A stretch of 64,000 nt of DNA from Sphingomonas sp. (GCF_029239295.1 NZ_JAQZBC010000006.1:248001-312000); one strand, 5' to 3'; shown: positions 1 through 9,423, counted from the stretch's first letter. The notes: generated by a model from the sequence alone, not told the origin. A program made the numbers and translations.

Positions 1-1242
1 CAGGCCGACCCCGATCGACGGGCCCAGGACGAAGCTAGCGCCATTGACGCTCGTCACCTTGCCAGCGACCGATCCTTGCGCCGCCGGCCCGACGGCAAGG
101 CTCGATCCCGCAGTGAAGCCCGGCCGGGTGAACCCGAACCCAAGACTGGCCAGCGCATAGCCAGTCGCAATGCCGTAGAGCGACGTGGCGAACCCGGTGA
201 TCACCGTTCCCGCGGCGGCGAAAATCAGGCCCACCAGCACCAGCGCGCGGGGCGCCAAGTTCAGCGTCGGGATGATGCCCCATTGCGCCAGCAACGCAGT
301 ACCAGCGCCCATCATCAACACGATGCCAGTCGGCTCCAGCGCCATCGACGGGGGCAGACCGAGCCGGTCGATGACCAGGAAGCCAATCGCCTGCCCGGTC
401 ATTGCCTGCGCATGACCCATCACCAGGCCCGCAATCATCCAACCCCGTATCCGCCGATCGAAATAGCTGATCTTGACACCGCCTCTGGGCGCGGTGGCAC
501 CTCGCACGCTTGCCCCGGTGCCTTGGCCGCCAATGCTGGGGTAACCAGTCGTGCCGCCATGCACCCCCTGGCTCATCCCGCGATCCTCCGGCAGCATGGC
601 GCGCACCGTCAGGAACATTGCGATCCCGAACAGCGTGAAGACAAAGGCAGGTCCGGCCAGACCAATCTCGATCGCGCCGATATGTCCCAGGATCAGATAA
701 GGCGCGATGGCTGGCCCCAGGATGGTGCCAAGGCCAAAGGCGCTGGCGATCAGCGTCAGCGCGCGGGTGCGCTCCTCGCGCGTCGTCTCGCCTGCCACGA
801 TCGCCTGAACCGCCGGCGGCGCCGCGGAGCCGAACGTGCCGTAGATCAGCCTGGCCGCGATGAAGAGCAGGAAAGCGGCCGAGCCGCTGATCCACCCATT
901 GATCCCAGCCGCCAGGAAAAGCCCGCAGGTCGCCAGGCTGACGCAGAAACCGCCCATGCCCAGCAGGATCATCAATCGGCGGCCATAGCGGTCCGAACGG
1001 TTCGCCCAGAAGGGCGCAGCGATTACCCACAACAGCGCCGATACGGAAAACGCCGCGGCTACCGCGCTGTCCGCGACACCCAGTGAGCGGCCGAGCGCCG
1101 GCAGCACCGATTGCAGTGCCGTGTTGCCCGCCGCGATGGTCAGCATCACCATGAACATCAACGCAAATCGTCGGTCGAACGCGCGTCGCTTCTTCCTACG
1201 CCTGGGGATGGCGCGGTGTTCTTGCCCCCGATCCTCTGCCAT
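1..1242 (-). CDS. MFS transporter, C-terminus cut by window edge
   Basis: Inner-membrane major facilitator superfamily permease; the substrate cannot be told. The reading frame is open from an ATG at 1242 down to base 1 (414 codons) with no stop, so the C-terminus lies outside. An in-frame TAA sits three codons upstream of the ATG, so this is the first possible start, although no good ribosome binding site precedes it. The N-terminus is basic (about residues 8-25), followed by repeated hydrophobic segments (for example FALMFMVMLTIAAGN). The loop between helices 2 and 3 carries the MFS signature-like WANRSDRYGRR. A Gly-rich, poorly hydrophobic central loop at about residues 225-260 separates the two six-helix halves. 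It is divergent from the methyltransferase gene that starts at 1353. Confidence 0.85.
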   Translation of the reverse strand, partial: MAEDRGQEHRAIPRRRKKRRAFDRRFALMFMVMLTIAAGNTALQSVLPALGRSLGVADSAVAAAFSVSALLWVIAAPFWANRSDRYGRRLMILLGMGGFCVSLATCGLFLAAGINGWISGSAAFLLFIAARLIYGTFGSAAPPAVQAIVAGETTREERTRALTLIASAFGLGTILGPAIAPYLILGHIGAIEIGLAGPAFVFTLFGIAMFLTVRAMLPEDRGMSQGVHGGTTGYPSIGGQGTGASVRGATAPRGGVKISYFDRRIRGWMIAGLVMGHAQAMTGQAIGFLVIDRLGLPPSMALEPTGIVLMMGAGTALLAQWGIIPTLNLAPRALVLVGLIFAAAGTVITGFATSLYGIATGYALASLGFGFTRPGFTAGSSLAVGPAAQGSVAGKVTSVNGASFVLGPSIGVGL

Positions 1243-1352
1243 GCGTGTCGATTAGGCGCTTGGGAGCAGCGCGCAACCCCGCTAAGGCAACTGTCTTGCC
1301 CGTGCCGCGTTCGGCACAATTGACGATTTTACCGGGGAGTTACTGTTCCTCC

Positions 1353-1967
1353 ATGCCCAGCTCAACCAGTGCGGTGCGCCGCGCCCGAACCAGCAAGGCC
1401 GGCGTGCCCAAGCCGTGGCAGATGTTCTTCTCCGGTTTTCTGAAGCATCCGGTCATGGTTGGTTCGGTGATTCCGTCCTCCGCGAAGCTGATCGACAAGA
1501 TGCTGGCGCCGGTGGACTGGGCCAATTGCAAGGTGTTCGTCGAATATGGTCCGGGGGTCGGCACCTTCTGCCGTCCGATCCTTGAACGGATGGCGCCCGA
1601 TGCCACGCTGATCGCGATCGACACGAACGAGGACTTCGTCCGCTATCTCGATCACACGATCGTCGATTCCCGTTTCGTCGCGGTCCACGGCTCGGCGGCC
1701 GACGTTGAGTCGATCGTGGCCGAAAATGGCCACGAGAAGGCCGATTATGTCCTGTCTGGTCTGCCGTTCTCCACGTTGCCGGCCGGTGTCGGGCCGGCAA
1801 TTGCGGAGGCGACGCACCGCGTCCTTCGCACGGACGGCGCGTTCCTAGTGTATCAGTTCAGTCCCAAGGTGCGGGATTTCCTGTCGCCGCACTTCGCGCG
1901 CATCGACCATGATATGGAATGGTGGAACGTCCCACCGGCACAGCTCTATTGGTGCTGGAAGGACTGA
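1353..1967 (+). CDS. PmtA-like SAM-dependent methyltransferase
   Basis: Class I SAM-dependent methyltransferase of about 204 aa, resembling bacterial phospholipid N-methyltransferases (PmtA type), which methylate phosphatidylethanolamine at the membrane. The SAM-binding motif I is visible as VEYGPGVGTF, followed by the acidic strand LIAIDTNEDF and a motif like YVLSGLPFSTLP, typical of this family. The frame is open further upstream (to 1245), but the ATG at 1353 is preferred because GGGGAG lies 13 bases before it and the first 36 upstream residues have no protein character. A strong hairpin terminator follows 55 bases after the stop. The exact substrate is inference. Confidence 0.8.
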   Translation: MPSSTSAVRRARTSKAGVPKPWQMFFSGFLKHPVMVGSVIPSSAKLIDKMLAPVDWANCKVFVEYGPGVGTFCRPILERMAPDATLIAIDTNEDFVRYLDHTIVDSRFVAVHGSAADVESIVAENGHEKADYVLSGLPFSTLPAGVGPAIAEATHRVLRTDGAFLVYQFSPKVRDFLSPHFARIDHDMEWWNVPPAQLYWCWKD

Positions 1968-2021
1968 TCATAGGGGCTGGCCCGCTTGCGAAGGGCTGCC
2001 CGCCGAAAATCACCTCCAATG

Positions 2022-2056
2022 AAAAGCCCCGCCAGTCTCCTGACAGGCGGGGCTTT
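2022..2056. terminator. Bidirectional rho-independent terminator
   Basis: An 8-bp perfect stem (GCCCCGCC at 2026-2033, GGCGGGGC at 2046-2053) with a 12-base loop. It is flanked by AAAA on the left and TTT on the right, so it can terminate both the methyltransferase (plus) and the M20 gene (minus). It lies between these two convergent genes. Confidence 0.85.
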
Positions 2057-2094
2057 CTCGATGTTCGTGCTATCGCGCACTCCGCACCGAGGGC

Positions 2095-3564
2095 CTATTC
2101 GCTTGCCGAACCAGCAGCCATTGGTTTGCGATAATCGAGCGCCGGGGCGCGATTCCCTAGCATTGCTTCATACTTCCAATCGGCGCCGCGAAGCTTCACA
2201 AGTTCCGCCTTCGCTTCCGCCAACACCTGCGGGCTACGGAAGAGTTCGGCGGCGGTCAGCGCGATCGTCTTGGCCGCAACAACGCCTCCCTTGGCGCCGA
2301 TCGACGAGCCCGATGCCGCGACCGCCTGCCAGCTGTGCGCCGGCGTGCCCGGAACCCAGGTTGCGGTGCCGAGCCCGACAGTCGGCGTCACCCAGCTGAT
2401 ATCCGACACGTCGGTCGACCCGCCGCCATCACCGCGCCAGATCTCGCCGACCTCAGCCGCGCTGGTCAGCGGCTTCTGCGCGGGAAGCGTTTTCTGGATC
2501 TTCCCGGCCCATTCGAGCTCCTGCGGGGTCCATTTCGGCGCGCCGACCGCTGCGAGATTGCGGTGCATTACGTTAGCGAGCGTATCGTTGCCGAGCATCG
2601 AATAGACGCCGCCGGTCGCCTCGAACTCCTGCGTCGTTCCGGTCGCGATCGCGGCCCCCTCGGCGGCCTTTTGCACCCGCGCCATCACCGACTTCACCAC
2701 GGCCGGATCGGTGTGGCGAACGTAATAATAGCTCTCGGCAAAGTCGGGCACCACGTTCGGTGCCTCGCCGCCGTTGGTGACGACGTAGTGGATGCGCGTC
2801 GACATCGGGATATGTTCGCGCAGGTAGTTGACCGCGACGTTCATCACCTCGACCCCGTCCATCGCGGAGCGGCCCTTGTCCGGGGCAGCCGAGGCATGCG
2901 CGCTGAGGCCGCGGAAGCGGAACTTGCCGGAGATGTTCGCCTGGCTTTTGCCGACGCTGACGCTGTTGGAATCGCCGGGGTGCCAGTGCAGCGTTGCATC
3001 GACATCATCGAACAGCCCGGCGCGGACCATATAGACCTTGCCCGAGCCACCTTCCTCGGCCGGCGTGCCGTAGATCCGCAGTTCGCCAGCCACCTTGTTG
3101 GCGATCATCCAGTCCTTGATCGCCAGCGCGGCCGTGATGCTCGCCGCGCCGAAGATGTTGTGGCCGCAGGCATGGCCGGCGACCTTGCCGGGGATTACCT
3201 GCTTTTCGGGCGCAGTCGTTTGCGCGAGGCCGGGAAGCGCATCAAATTCCGCCAGGATGGCGATGACTGGGCCCTGGCCGTTCTTGAAGGACGCGACGAA
3301 GGCCGTCGGCATGCCCGCGACGCCGGGCGTCACCGTGAAGCCGCCCTTCTTTAACTGGGTCTGCAGAAGCCCGGAGCTTTTCGTTTCCTGATATCCGACC
3401 TCGGACAGATCCCAGATCGCCTTTGCGGTGGCAGCGAGCGCATCGCCGCGGCCGTCGACGTTGGCGACGATCGCGCCACGCTGCGCATCAGGCAGGGCCT
3501 GCGCCTGGGCGGCGACGGGCAACAGCGCGGTCGCGCTCAACAGCAGGCTGGCAATGCGCATCAT
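2095..3564 (-). CDS. Secreted M20-family amidohydrolase/peptidase
   Basis: Zinc-dependent hydrolase of peptidase family M20 (amidohydrolase/AbgB-like branch), 489 aa, predicted periplasmic. A signal peptide covers about residues 1-22 (hydrophobic core, then AQAQA). Family motifs are in order: AEFDALPG (first metal region), GHACGHNIFGAA (metal ligands), TPAEEGGSG (catalytic Glu-Glu) and LHWHPGD. The start has two adjacent ATGs; GAAGGAT lies 7-8 bases upstream. It is the last gene of a unit with gamma-glutamyltransferase (40-base gap) and a TonB receptor, which suggests hydrolysis of an imported or extracellular peptide or amide. A second secreted M20 protein lies at 59.7-61.3 kb. Confidence 0.85.
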   Translation of the reverse strand: MMRIASLLLSATALLPVAAQAQALPDAQRGAIVANVDGRGDALAATAKAIWDLSEVGYQETKSSGLLQTQLKKGGFTVTPGVAGMPTAFVASFKNGQGPVIAILAEFDALPGLAQTTAPEKQVIPGKVAGHACGHNIFGAASITAALAIKDWMIANKVAGELRIYGTPAEEGGSGKVYMVRAGLFDDVDATLHWHPGDSNSVSVGKSQANISGKFRFRGLSAHASAAPDKGRSAMDGVEVMNVAVNYLREHIPMSTRIHYVVTNGGEAPNVVPDFAESYYYVRHTDPAVVKSVMARVQKAAEGAAIATGTTQEFEATGGVYSMLGNDTLANVMHRNLAAVGAPKWTPQELEWAGKIQKTLPAQKPLTSAAEVGEIWRGDGGGSTDVSDISWVTPTVGLGTATWVPGTPAHSWQAVAASGSSIGAKGGVVAAKTIALTAAELFRSPQVLAEAKAELVKLRGADWKYEAMLGNRAPALDYRKPMAAGSASE

Positions 3565-3604
3565 GGGCGATCCTTCGTGTGATAATTCTTGAGGTCCGGC
3601 GAGC

Positions 3605-5332
3605 TTACTTCACGCCAATCGCCGCCGCATCCGGCCGGCGGGAATCGGCGGCGCCGAGGAAGCGCGTGCCATCCACCATGATCGACTGGGTGCTTCCCAT
3701 CGTGTTCGACGGCCGCACCTTGTGCCCCCGTGCCTGGAGCAATGGCACGATGTCCGGCGAGAAGCCTTCCTCCAGTTCCAGCGGTGCATCGCCGCCGCCT
3801 TGGTTCACGCGCGGACGCTGAGCAGCTTCCGCGACGTTGAGGCCGTGATCGAGGACGTTGGACAGGAGCTGGACCATCGTCGCGATGATATATCCGCCGC
3901 CCGGCGTGCCGGTGACCAGCCAGGGCTTTTCATCCTTGAAGACGATGATCGGCGTGATCGTCGATCCCACCCGCTTGCCGGGTACCGGCAGCGTCGCCTT
4001 GTCATCACCCGATCGGCCCCAGGCAAGATTGCCCAGCGAGTTGTTGAGCAGCACGCCGGTACCCGGCGCGACGACATGCGCACCGTAGGAGGCCGACAGC
4101 GTATAGGTGTTGCTCACTGCATTTCCGGCCGCGTCGGCGATCGAATAATGCGTCGTATCCTGGCTCTCGTACGGATAGGGGTTGCCGTCGGCGGCCTCCT
4201 TCGCGCCCATCGATCGGTCGGGGCGGATCAGCTTGGCGCGTTCGGCGGCATAGCCCTTGGAGGCGAGACCCTTCGTCGGCGAGCGCCAGTCCGGTCCGCC
4301 ACCGACGAGGCGACGATCGGCCGACACCAGCTTCATCGTTTCGGAGAGCAGGTGAAGGTTCGCCACCGACCCCCAGCGCTGCTCCCGCACCGGGAAGGTC
4401 TCCAAGATGTTCATCGCCTGGGCAACGCTGACGCCCGACGCGGTCGGCGGCATGTACGCGATCTTCTGCCCGCGATAGCTGGACCAGATCGGCGCCGAGA
4501 CGATGGCCTTGTAGTTCGCCAGGTCCTTCGCATCGATCACGCCGCCGCCGGCCTTGATCCCGGCGGCGAGCCGCTGGGCGAGTGGGCCGGTGTAGAAGCC
4601 GTCGCGCCCCTTGGCGGCAATCACCTTCAGCGTCGCGGCAAGATCCGGCTGCTTCCACAGCTCTCCCGGCGCATAGGCGCCGCCATCGGGCTTGAAGAAC
4701 ATCGCGAGCGCCGCGGGGTCGTCGGCCATCGCGGCCTTCTGATCGGCATTCGCCTTGGCCTCGTCATCCGACAGGATGACGCCCTGCTCCGCCATCGCGA
4801 TCGCCGGCGCGACCAGCGTGCCCCAAGGCATCGATCCGAAGCGCTTATGCGCCTCCCACAATCCCGCGACGGTGCCGGGGATCGACACGCCCTTCATCGA
4901 ATAGCCCTTGGCCGGATCGAAGCGGCCGTTGGCACCAAGCAGCAGGTCAGGCGTGGTATGGCGGCTGGCCTGGCCGTAATAGTCGATCGCGATGTCCTGT
5001 GCCGGCTTGCCGTCCTTCGCGGCCATATGGACCAGCATATAGCCACCGCCGCCGATGTTGCCGGCCCGCGGCAGAGTGACGGAGAGCGCGAATCCCATCG
5101 CGACCGCCGCGTCGACGGCATTGCCGCCTTTGCGCAGGATCTCCGCACCGACCTTCGATGCGATCACGTTCTGGCTGACGACCATGCCGCCACGACCGAT
5201 TACCGGTTTGTGGATCTGATCGTAGGCAACGATGTCCCCGCCCGTTCCGGTGCGGGGGGGCGGTGCGCCCTCCTGCGCCAAAAGCGGGGTTGCAAGCGCG
5301 AGAAGCGCGGCGGCGGTAGCGAGGCGGCGCAT
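3605..5332 (-). CDS. ggt: Gamma-glutamyltransferase (secreted)
   Basis: Gamma-glutamyltranspeptidase/glutathione hydrolase, 575 aa, the usual length for the unprocessed precursor. Residues 1-20 form a signal peptide ending ATPLLAQ, placing it in the periplasm. The conserved GNAVDAAVA and GNIGGGGYML motifs are at about residues 70-99. The autoprocessing site is DTTHYSIAD, with Thr393 the expected new N-terminal nucleophile of the small subunit, followed by the GVLLNN segment and the PGGGYI motif. The ATG overlaps the TGA of the TonB receptor by one base (TGATG), a sign of translational coupling. Likely substrates are glutathione or other gamma-glutamyl peptides brought in by the same operon; that link is inference. 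Confidence 0.92.
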   Translation of the reverse strand: MRRLATAAALLALATPLLAQEGAPPPRTGTGGDIVAYDQIHKPVIGRGGMVVSQNVIASKVGAEILRKGGNAVDAAVAMGFALSVTLPRAGNIGGGGYMLVHMAAKDGKPAQDIAIDYYGQASRHTTPDLLLGANGRFDPAKGYSMKGVSIPGTVAGLWEAHKRFGSMPWGTLVAPAIAMAEQGVILSDDEAKANADQKAAMADDPAALAMFFKPDGGAYAPGELWKQPDLAATLKVIAAKGRDGFYTGPLAQRLAAGIKAGGGVIDAKDLANYKAIVSAPIWSSYRGQKIAYMPPTASGVSVAQAMNILETFPVREQRWGSVANLHLLSETMKLVSADRRLVGGGPDWRSPTKGLASKGYAAERAKLIRPDRSMGAKEAADGNPYPYESQDTTHYSIADAAGNAVSNTYTLSASYGAHVVAPGTGVLLNNSLGNLAWGRSGDDKATLPVPGKRVGSTITPIIVFKDEKPWLVTGTPGGGYIIATMVQLLSNVLDHGLNVAEAAQRPRVNQGGGDAPLELEEGFSPDIVPLLQARGHKVRPSNTMGSTQSIMVDGTRFLGAADSRRPDAAAIGVK

Positions 5333-8300
5333 CAGAAGGTCGACCGCAGGTTGGCGTACCAGTAGCGCGCGTACGGCGTGTAGAGCGATCCAAGGAACCC
5401 GCTGGTCGCCAGCGGCGGCTGCTTGTCCGTCAGGTTACGCACACCGATGCGGAAGCGGTGCTGACCCTCCCCACGGCTACGATCGCCGAATTCCACCTGG
5501 CCGTAGAGGTTGATCGTGGTGCGACCATCGACCCGCCAAGGCACACCATTCACTGTTCCGTCCGTATCGTTCACATCGCTGGTATAGCTGGTGAAGGTAC
5601 CGACCTGGAACGGTCCTGAGGACCAGGTCAGCGAACCGCTGACGCGCCATTCCGGCTTTCCGTTCTGACGAACCAGCTCACCCCCGTCGACGATCACGAT
5701 GTCGCGATTGATCGTGCCCGCTGCGCGCGCGTCGATCAGCGTCTGCACACCCGGCGAAGGCGTGAGGAAATAGCTCTTCAGATAAGCCGCGTTCACGTTT
5801 GCGACGATCTTGCCGATCCCGAAATCACGCACGCGCCAGTTGAAGCCGAAATCCCAGCCCGAAACGGTCTGCGGCTGAAGGTTCTGATACTGATCGTTGA
5901 CGAACTGCACGCGGCCGACCGGCGCGATGCCGCTGCCGTTGAACAGCGCGATGTCATCCGCCGTGGGAGCGGCGCGGATGACGTTCGCATCGCTCGAGCC
6001 GCCGACACGCAGCAGATAATCGTTGATGAGCGCATTGGCCTCACCAAAGATGCCGACGATGTCTCGCTGTTTGATGTTCCAATAATCGGCAGTCAGCGTG
6101 ATCCGGCCCACCGCATCGTCGAGGAAGCTGGGCTGAAGGACGACACCGGCGGTCCAGTTGGTCGACTGTTCCGGCTTCAGGTTCGGGTTGCCGGCACGCT
6201 GCGCGGTGGTGGCGAAGCTCTGCGTGCAATTGGTGAAGGAGCTGATCGCGCCCGTCCGCAGCTGCGCCTCGCAGCGGATCGGATCGAGCCGCGTGTTGGA
6301 CCGCGTAACGAGCTGTGCGTTGACCTGCTCCAGGTTCGGTGCACGGAAGCTCTCGGCATAGGAGCCGCGCAGGCGGATGCCTGGGATGACGTCCCAGGCG
6401 CCGGCGATCTTCGGCTTGGCGACCGAGCCGGCGTCCGAATAATTCTCGAACCGTCCAGCCAGCTGAAATTCGAGCCGGTTGACCAGCGGGATGTTCATGT
6501 CCGGCGAGATCACCGGGACCGCGGCTTCGACATAGGCACCAAAGACGTTGCGGCTGCCGCGCGTATCAGGCGAGTTGCTGGTCCCGACGAGGTCCGACGG
6601 ATTGACGAAGCCCGTCACGCTGTCCCTGAACTGGATAGTGCCGTCGACGCGCGGGTCGCGATCGTCGAGTTGGGTTTCGCGGCGCGCCTCGACACCGAAA
6701 GCCACGCCGAGGTTGCCGGCGGGAAGAGCCAGCAGGTCAGCCTTTGAACCCTTTAGGTCGGCCAGCGCCAGCGTCGCCTTGCTCCGGCGCGTGGTGGTGA
6801 TGCGGATTGCGTCGATTGCGGCCTGATTCGACAGGGTCGTGTCGGCCAAGCTCGGCGAGGCCAGATTGCCGCCGTTGAAGGGGTTGTACGCGTCCGGCGT
6901 CGCAAGGCCGAGCTGCCGCTGCAGCAACGTAGCACTGATCCCGGTCGAGCTATCAGTGACAGTCGCTTCCGAGTACAGCGCAGCGCTCTCGAAATCGATC
7001 CCGAACAGGTTGAAGCGGACACCCGCCAGCGCGCGCCACTGCTCATTGTCGACGTCGACGATGTTAGGCCCGAAGTCGGAAAAATTATAGCTCGTCAGCG
7101 TGACGTCGAGGCCAGCCGCGGGTGTGTTGAGGCCCGGGATACGATTGGCACTGCCGACGGCGCCAAACGGGTTGTAGTAATTGCTGGCGGGGATCACGAT
7201 CGGTCCCGCTGCGAGCGTACCGGGCGAGCTCTGGATGCTGTTGGTCGTCGCGCGGTAATAGGCCGCCTCACCGAACACCTCGAGCGAGTCCGTCAGCTCG
7301 TAATTGCCGTTCGCGAAGAGATTGTATCGCTCAACCTTGGGCAAGATTGTCCGATTGTATGCGCGGGTCTGGTCGAACCGCAGGTTGCGATCGCCGAGTG
7401 CGGTGTTGTTGCCATCGTCGATGCAAATGCCGGCATTCGAGGGGACGCCCGCGGTGCAGCCGCCGTTCGCCGTCGGCTGAATGTGGAAAACGCCGGCCGC
7501 ACTGGTCACGAGCGCGCCCGTGGCGCCGCTGCCCTGCCGCACGGGCACGCCGCCGCGCGTGGTGAACACGCCCCACGGCGTGATCGTCGAACGGCCGTCG
7601 ATCAGCGTCAGCCCTTCAAGCGCGGTGCCGACGAACAATGGGCTCTTGTCGTCGGAGGCGGTATATTCCTGGTCCGCTGCCCGCATCATCGTGCGCGATT
7701 CACGCGAGGCGAAGATCGTGATGTTGCCGCGATCGCCCAGCCGGGTGCCGGCGAGAAGGTTCAGATTGGTTTCGAGCAGGTTGGTGTCTTCGCCGAACCC
7801 GACCTGTCCTTCCATCTGGACGCCAACAAAATCGGTCTGGAGGACGGTGTTGACCACGCCAGCCACCGCATCGGAGCCGTAGATTGCGGCGGCGCCGTCA
7901 CGCAGCACTTCGAGGCGCTCGATGCCAAACGCCGGGATGGTGTTGCTGTTGACGGTCAGGACGGGAACGAGGTTCTCGTTGGCGCGGCTGGTCGGGTGAT
8001 TGACGACGCGGCGGCCGTTCAACAGCACGAGCGTGTTGCCAACGCCCAAGTTGCGCAGGTTCACCGACCCGACGTCGCCACGAGCCGCGTTCGAGCTGTT
8101 GGGCAGGTAGCTGGCGTTAAACGTCACGTCGCCAAGCTGCGGGATGGAGCGCAGCAGTTCGTCGCCAGACGTTGCGCCGATCGCGGCGAGATCCTCCTGA
8201 CCAACTACGGTGACCGGCAGCGCCGCGGCGACGGAGCTGCCACGGATCTGGCTGCCGACGACGACGATGTCATCCGCCGGCGCGACCGGATCACCCTGTA

Positions 8301-8433
8301 CCGCGGCTTCGACAGCTTGCGTCGCAGCCGAGTTGTCCGACGACGGCGCGGGCTGGCTTTGCGCAAGGGCGGAGCTCGAAATGATTATTGAAGCCGATGC
8401 CGTAGTTGCCAGAAAAAACCCGCGTGTGATCAT
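5332..8433 (-). CDS. Large TonB-dependent outer-membrane receptor
   Basis: TonB-dependent receptor of 1033 aa, an energised outer-membrane transporter. The frame opens at 8508, but ATG 8433 is preferred: it starts a good signal peptide (MITRGFFLATTASASIIISS, cleavage after ALAQ) and is preceded by AGGGGGTG at the right distance. A TonB-box-like stretch DDIVVVGSQIRG precedes the plug domain (QEDLAAIGATSG; VLLNGRRVVNHP; IERLEVLRDGAAAIYGSDAVAGVVN). The beta-barrel follows and ends in a C-terminal phenylalanine (NLRSTF). Size and layout match the sphingomonad receptors of unknown substrate. Coupling to ggt and an M20 hydrolase suggests a peptide-like ligand. Confidence 0.92.
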   Translation of the reverse strand: MITRGFFLATTASASIIISSSALAQSQPAPSSDNSAATQAVEAAVQGDPVAPADDIVVVGSQIRGSSVAAALPVTVVGQEDLAAIGATSGDELLRSIPQLGDVTFNASYLPNSSNAARGDVGSVNLRNLGVGNTLVLLNGRRVVNHPTSRANENLVPVLTVNSNTIPAFGIERLEVLRDGAAAIYGSDAVAGVVNTVLQTDFVGVQMEGQVGFGEDTNLLETNLNLLAGTRLGDRGNITIFASRESRTMMRAADQEYTASDDKSPLFVGTALEGLTLIDGRSTITPWGVFTTRGGVPVRQGSGATGALVTSAAGVFHIQPTANGGCTAGVPSNAGICIDDGNNTALGDRNLRFDQTRAYNRTILPKVERYNLFANGNYELTDSLEVFGEAAYYRATTNSIQSSPGTLAAGPIVIPASNYYNPFGAVGSANRIPGLNTPAAGLDVTLTSYNFSDFGPNIVDVDNEQWRALAGVRFNLFGIDFESAALYSEATVTDSSTGISATLLQRQLGLATPDAYNPFNGGNLASPSLADTTLSNQAAIDAIRITTTRRSKATLALADLKGSKADLLALPAGNLGVAFGVEARRETQLDDRDPRVDGTIQFRDSVTGFVNPSDLVGTSNSPDTRGSRNVFGAYVEAAVPVISPDMNIPLVNRLEFQLAGRFENYSDAGSVAKPKIAGAWDVIPGIRLRGSYAESFRAPNLEQVNAQLVTRSNTRLDPIRCEAQLRTGAISSFTNCTQSFATTAQRAGNPNLKPEQSTNWTAGVVLQPSFLDDAVGRITLTADYWNIKQRDIVGIFGEANALINDYLLRVGGSSDANVIRAAPTADDIALFNGSGIAPVGRVQFVNDQYQNLQPQTVSGWDFGFNWRVRDFGIGKIVANVNAAYLKSYFLTPSPGVQTLIDARAAGTINRDIVIVDGGELVRQNGKPEWRVSGSLTWSSGPFQVGTFTSYTSDVNDTDGTVNGVPWRVDGRTTINLYGQVEFGDRSRGEGQHRFRIGVRNLTDKQPPLATSGFLGSLYTPYARYWYANLRSTF

Positions 8434-9311
8434 CGGTACACCCCCTGAAATTTTGTGATTGGACCCTCCCCCCGGAGGATCCTCGAACCGTATCCGGCTG
8501 GCGGTCATGTCGCGGGACTTCGCAATCCGGTCCAGACCTCAGAAGAGCTTTCGTTGCGACTGATGCAAAGCCGCAACATTTAAGTTGCGCGCGACGGGAT
8601 CCGATTTTTCTAAAATATCAAAAGTCTAACCCTGCCCGGAACGTCCGTATTGTGCGCGCACGACTTGTTGGGCGCAAAAATTATTGCCGTGCGCCGACCT
8701 TTTCTCATCATCTAAATCAATACGGGATCAGAATGGGAGGATAGACGCAGTCAATGGAGGACGCGATCCAAGACACCTCACAGGTGTGAACGCACACGAG
8801 TTTGGTTCAACCGACGCACGGCGATTTGCTGTCGTCGACAAACGGCCGGGGTAGCCGGGGTGAATAGTGCATTCGAGCCTGCGCCGTTGACGCTGTCGGT
8901 CGAAGTTATGGCGATCAGGGAGTTCGCGCCTGGCTGCTACGATCGCAACGGCCGGAAAAACGGCGATCAACAAGAGGCAATGATCTCTGCGCTCGGCAGC
9001 TTCAAACTTGGTGAGTGCCTGTGAAGGCGCATCACTGATAGCCGCCGGGTTTCGGGGCTCATCACCAGACAACCTGGGCACCGATACAGGCTGAGAAGCC
9101 AACACACTGTAGCGGCTGCCAACACTGCGCTCCGCTCTGCGCGTGCGCAAAACAGAGTGGGGAGCGCGGCAAACCTGCTACAATCCCAGCGCTGACGCCA
9201 GGATCAGTAACCCGCGATGCGGAGAAGAGCGGTGACTGAGGATATGTAACCTACAGCGACCGCAAACGGCCTCCATTTCACCAGGATCAAAGTTCGCGAT
9301 CGGAGGGGAAA
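8434..9311. other. 878-base intergenic region without a supported gene
   Basis: Between the TonB-receptor start and the tRNA. The first 280 bases are clearly more AT-rich than the rest of the window and must hold the receptor promoter. A 140-codon minus-strand frame (8728-9150) has no ribosome binding site, domain or protein-like composition, and I do not call it. A second small palindrome (ACACCT-CAC-AGGTGT) lies near 8773-8787. Nothing else was recognised. Confidence 0.6.
8573..8588. promoter_or_regulatory. Palindrome upstream of the TonB receptor, candidate operator
   Basis: Perfect inverted repeat GCAAC-ATTTAA-GTTGC, about 140 bases upstream of the receptor start. Further half-sites lie nearby (GTTGC at 8553-8557). 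The spacing and AT-rich centre fit a dimeric repressor or activator site. The regulator is unknown. Confidence 0.35.
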
Positions 9312-9386
9312 TGGTGGGCGCGACAGGGATTGAACCTGTGACCCCACCCGTGTGAAGGGTGTGCTCTACCGCTGAGCTACGCGCCC
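9312..9386 (-). tRNA. tRNA-Val (anticodon CAC)
   Basis: 75-nt tRNA including an encoded CCA end. The acceptor stem pairs GGGCGCG with CGCGCCC. The D-arm GTAGCTCAGCGGTAGAGC is present. The anticodon stem is CACCC/GGGTG with loop TTCACAC, so the anticodon is CAC and reads GTG codons. The T-arm reads CAGGTTCAATCCCTG. It lies downstream of lon-hupB on the same strand, the usual alphaproteobacterial neighbourhood. Confidence 0.97.
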
Positions 9387-9423
9387 GGGGAGCCTTTCAG
9401 CTCGAAACCGGAAGCGGGCCTTT

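Noticed and set aside
35..1030. A 331-codon open frame on the minus strand over the MFS gene
   Set aside because: Its translation is Arg/Gly/Asp-rich with no hydrophobic helices; the MFS protein reads in another minus frame over the same bases.
3722..5365. A 547-codon plus-strand frame opposite ggt
   Set aside because: Antisense shadow: the ggt frame has all catalytic motifs, while this one is Arg/His/Asp-rich without domains.
8434..8572. Cobalamin or other riboswitch in the TonB-receptor leader
   Set aside because: No B12-box or known aptamer core could be seen in the leader.
8728..9150. A 140-codon minus-strand frame in the intergenic region
   Set aside because: No ribosome binding site, no family motif, and a composition like random GC-rich DNA.
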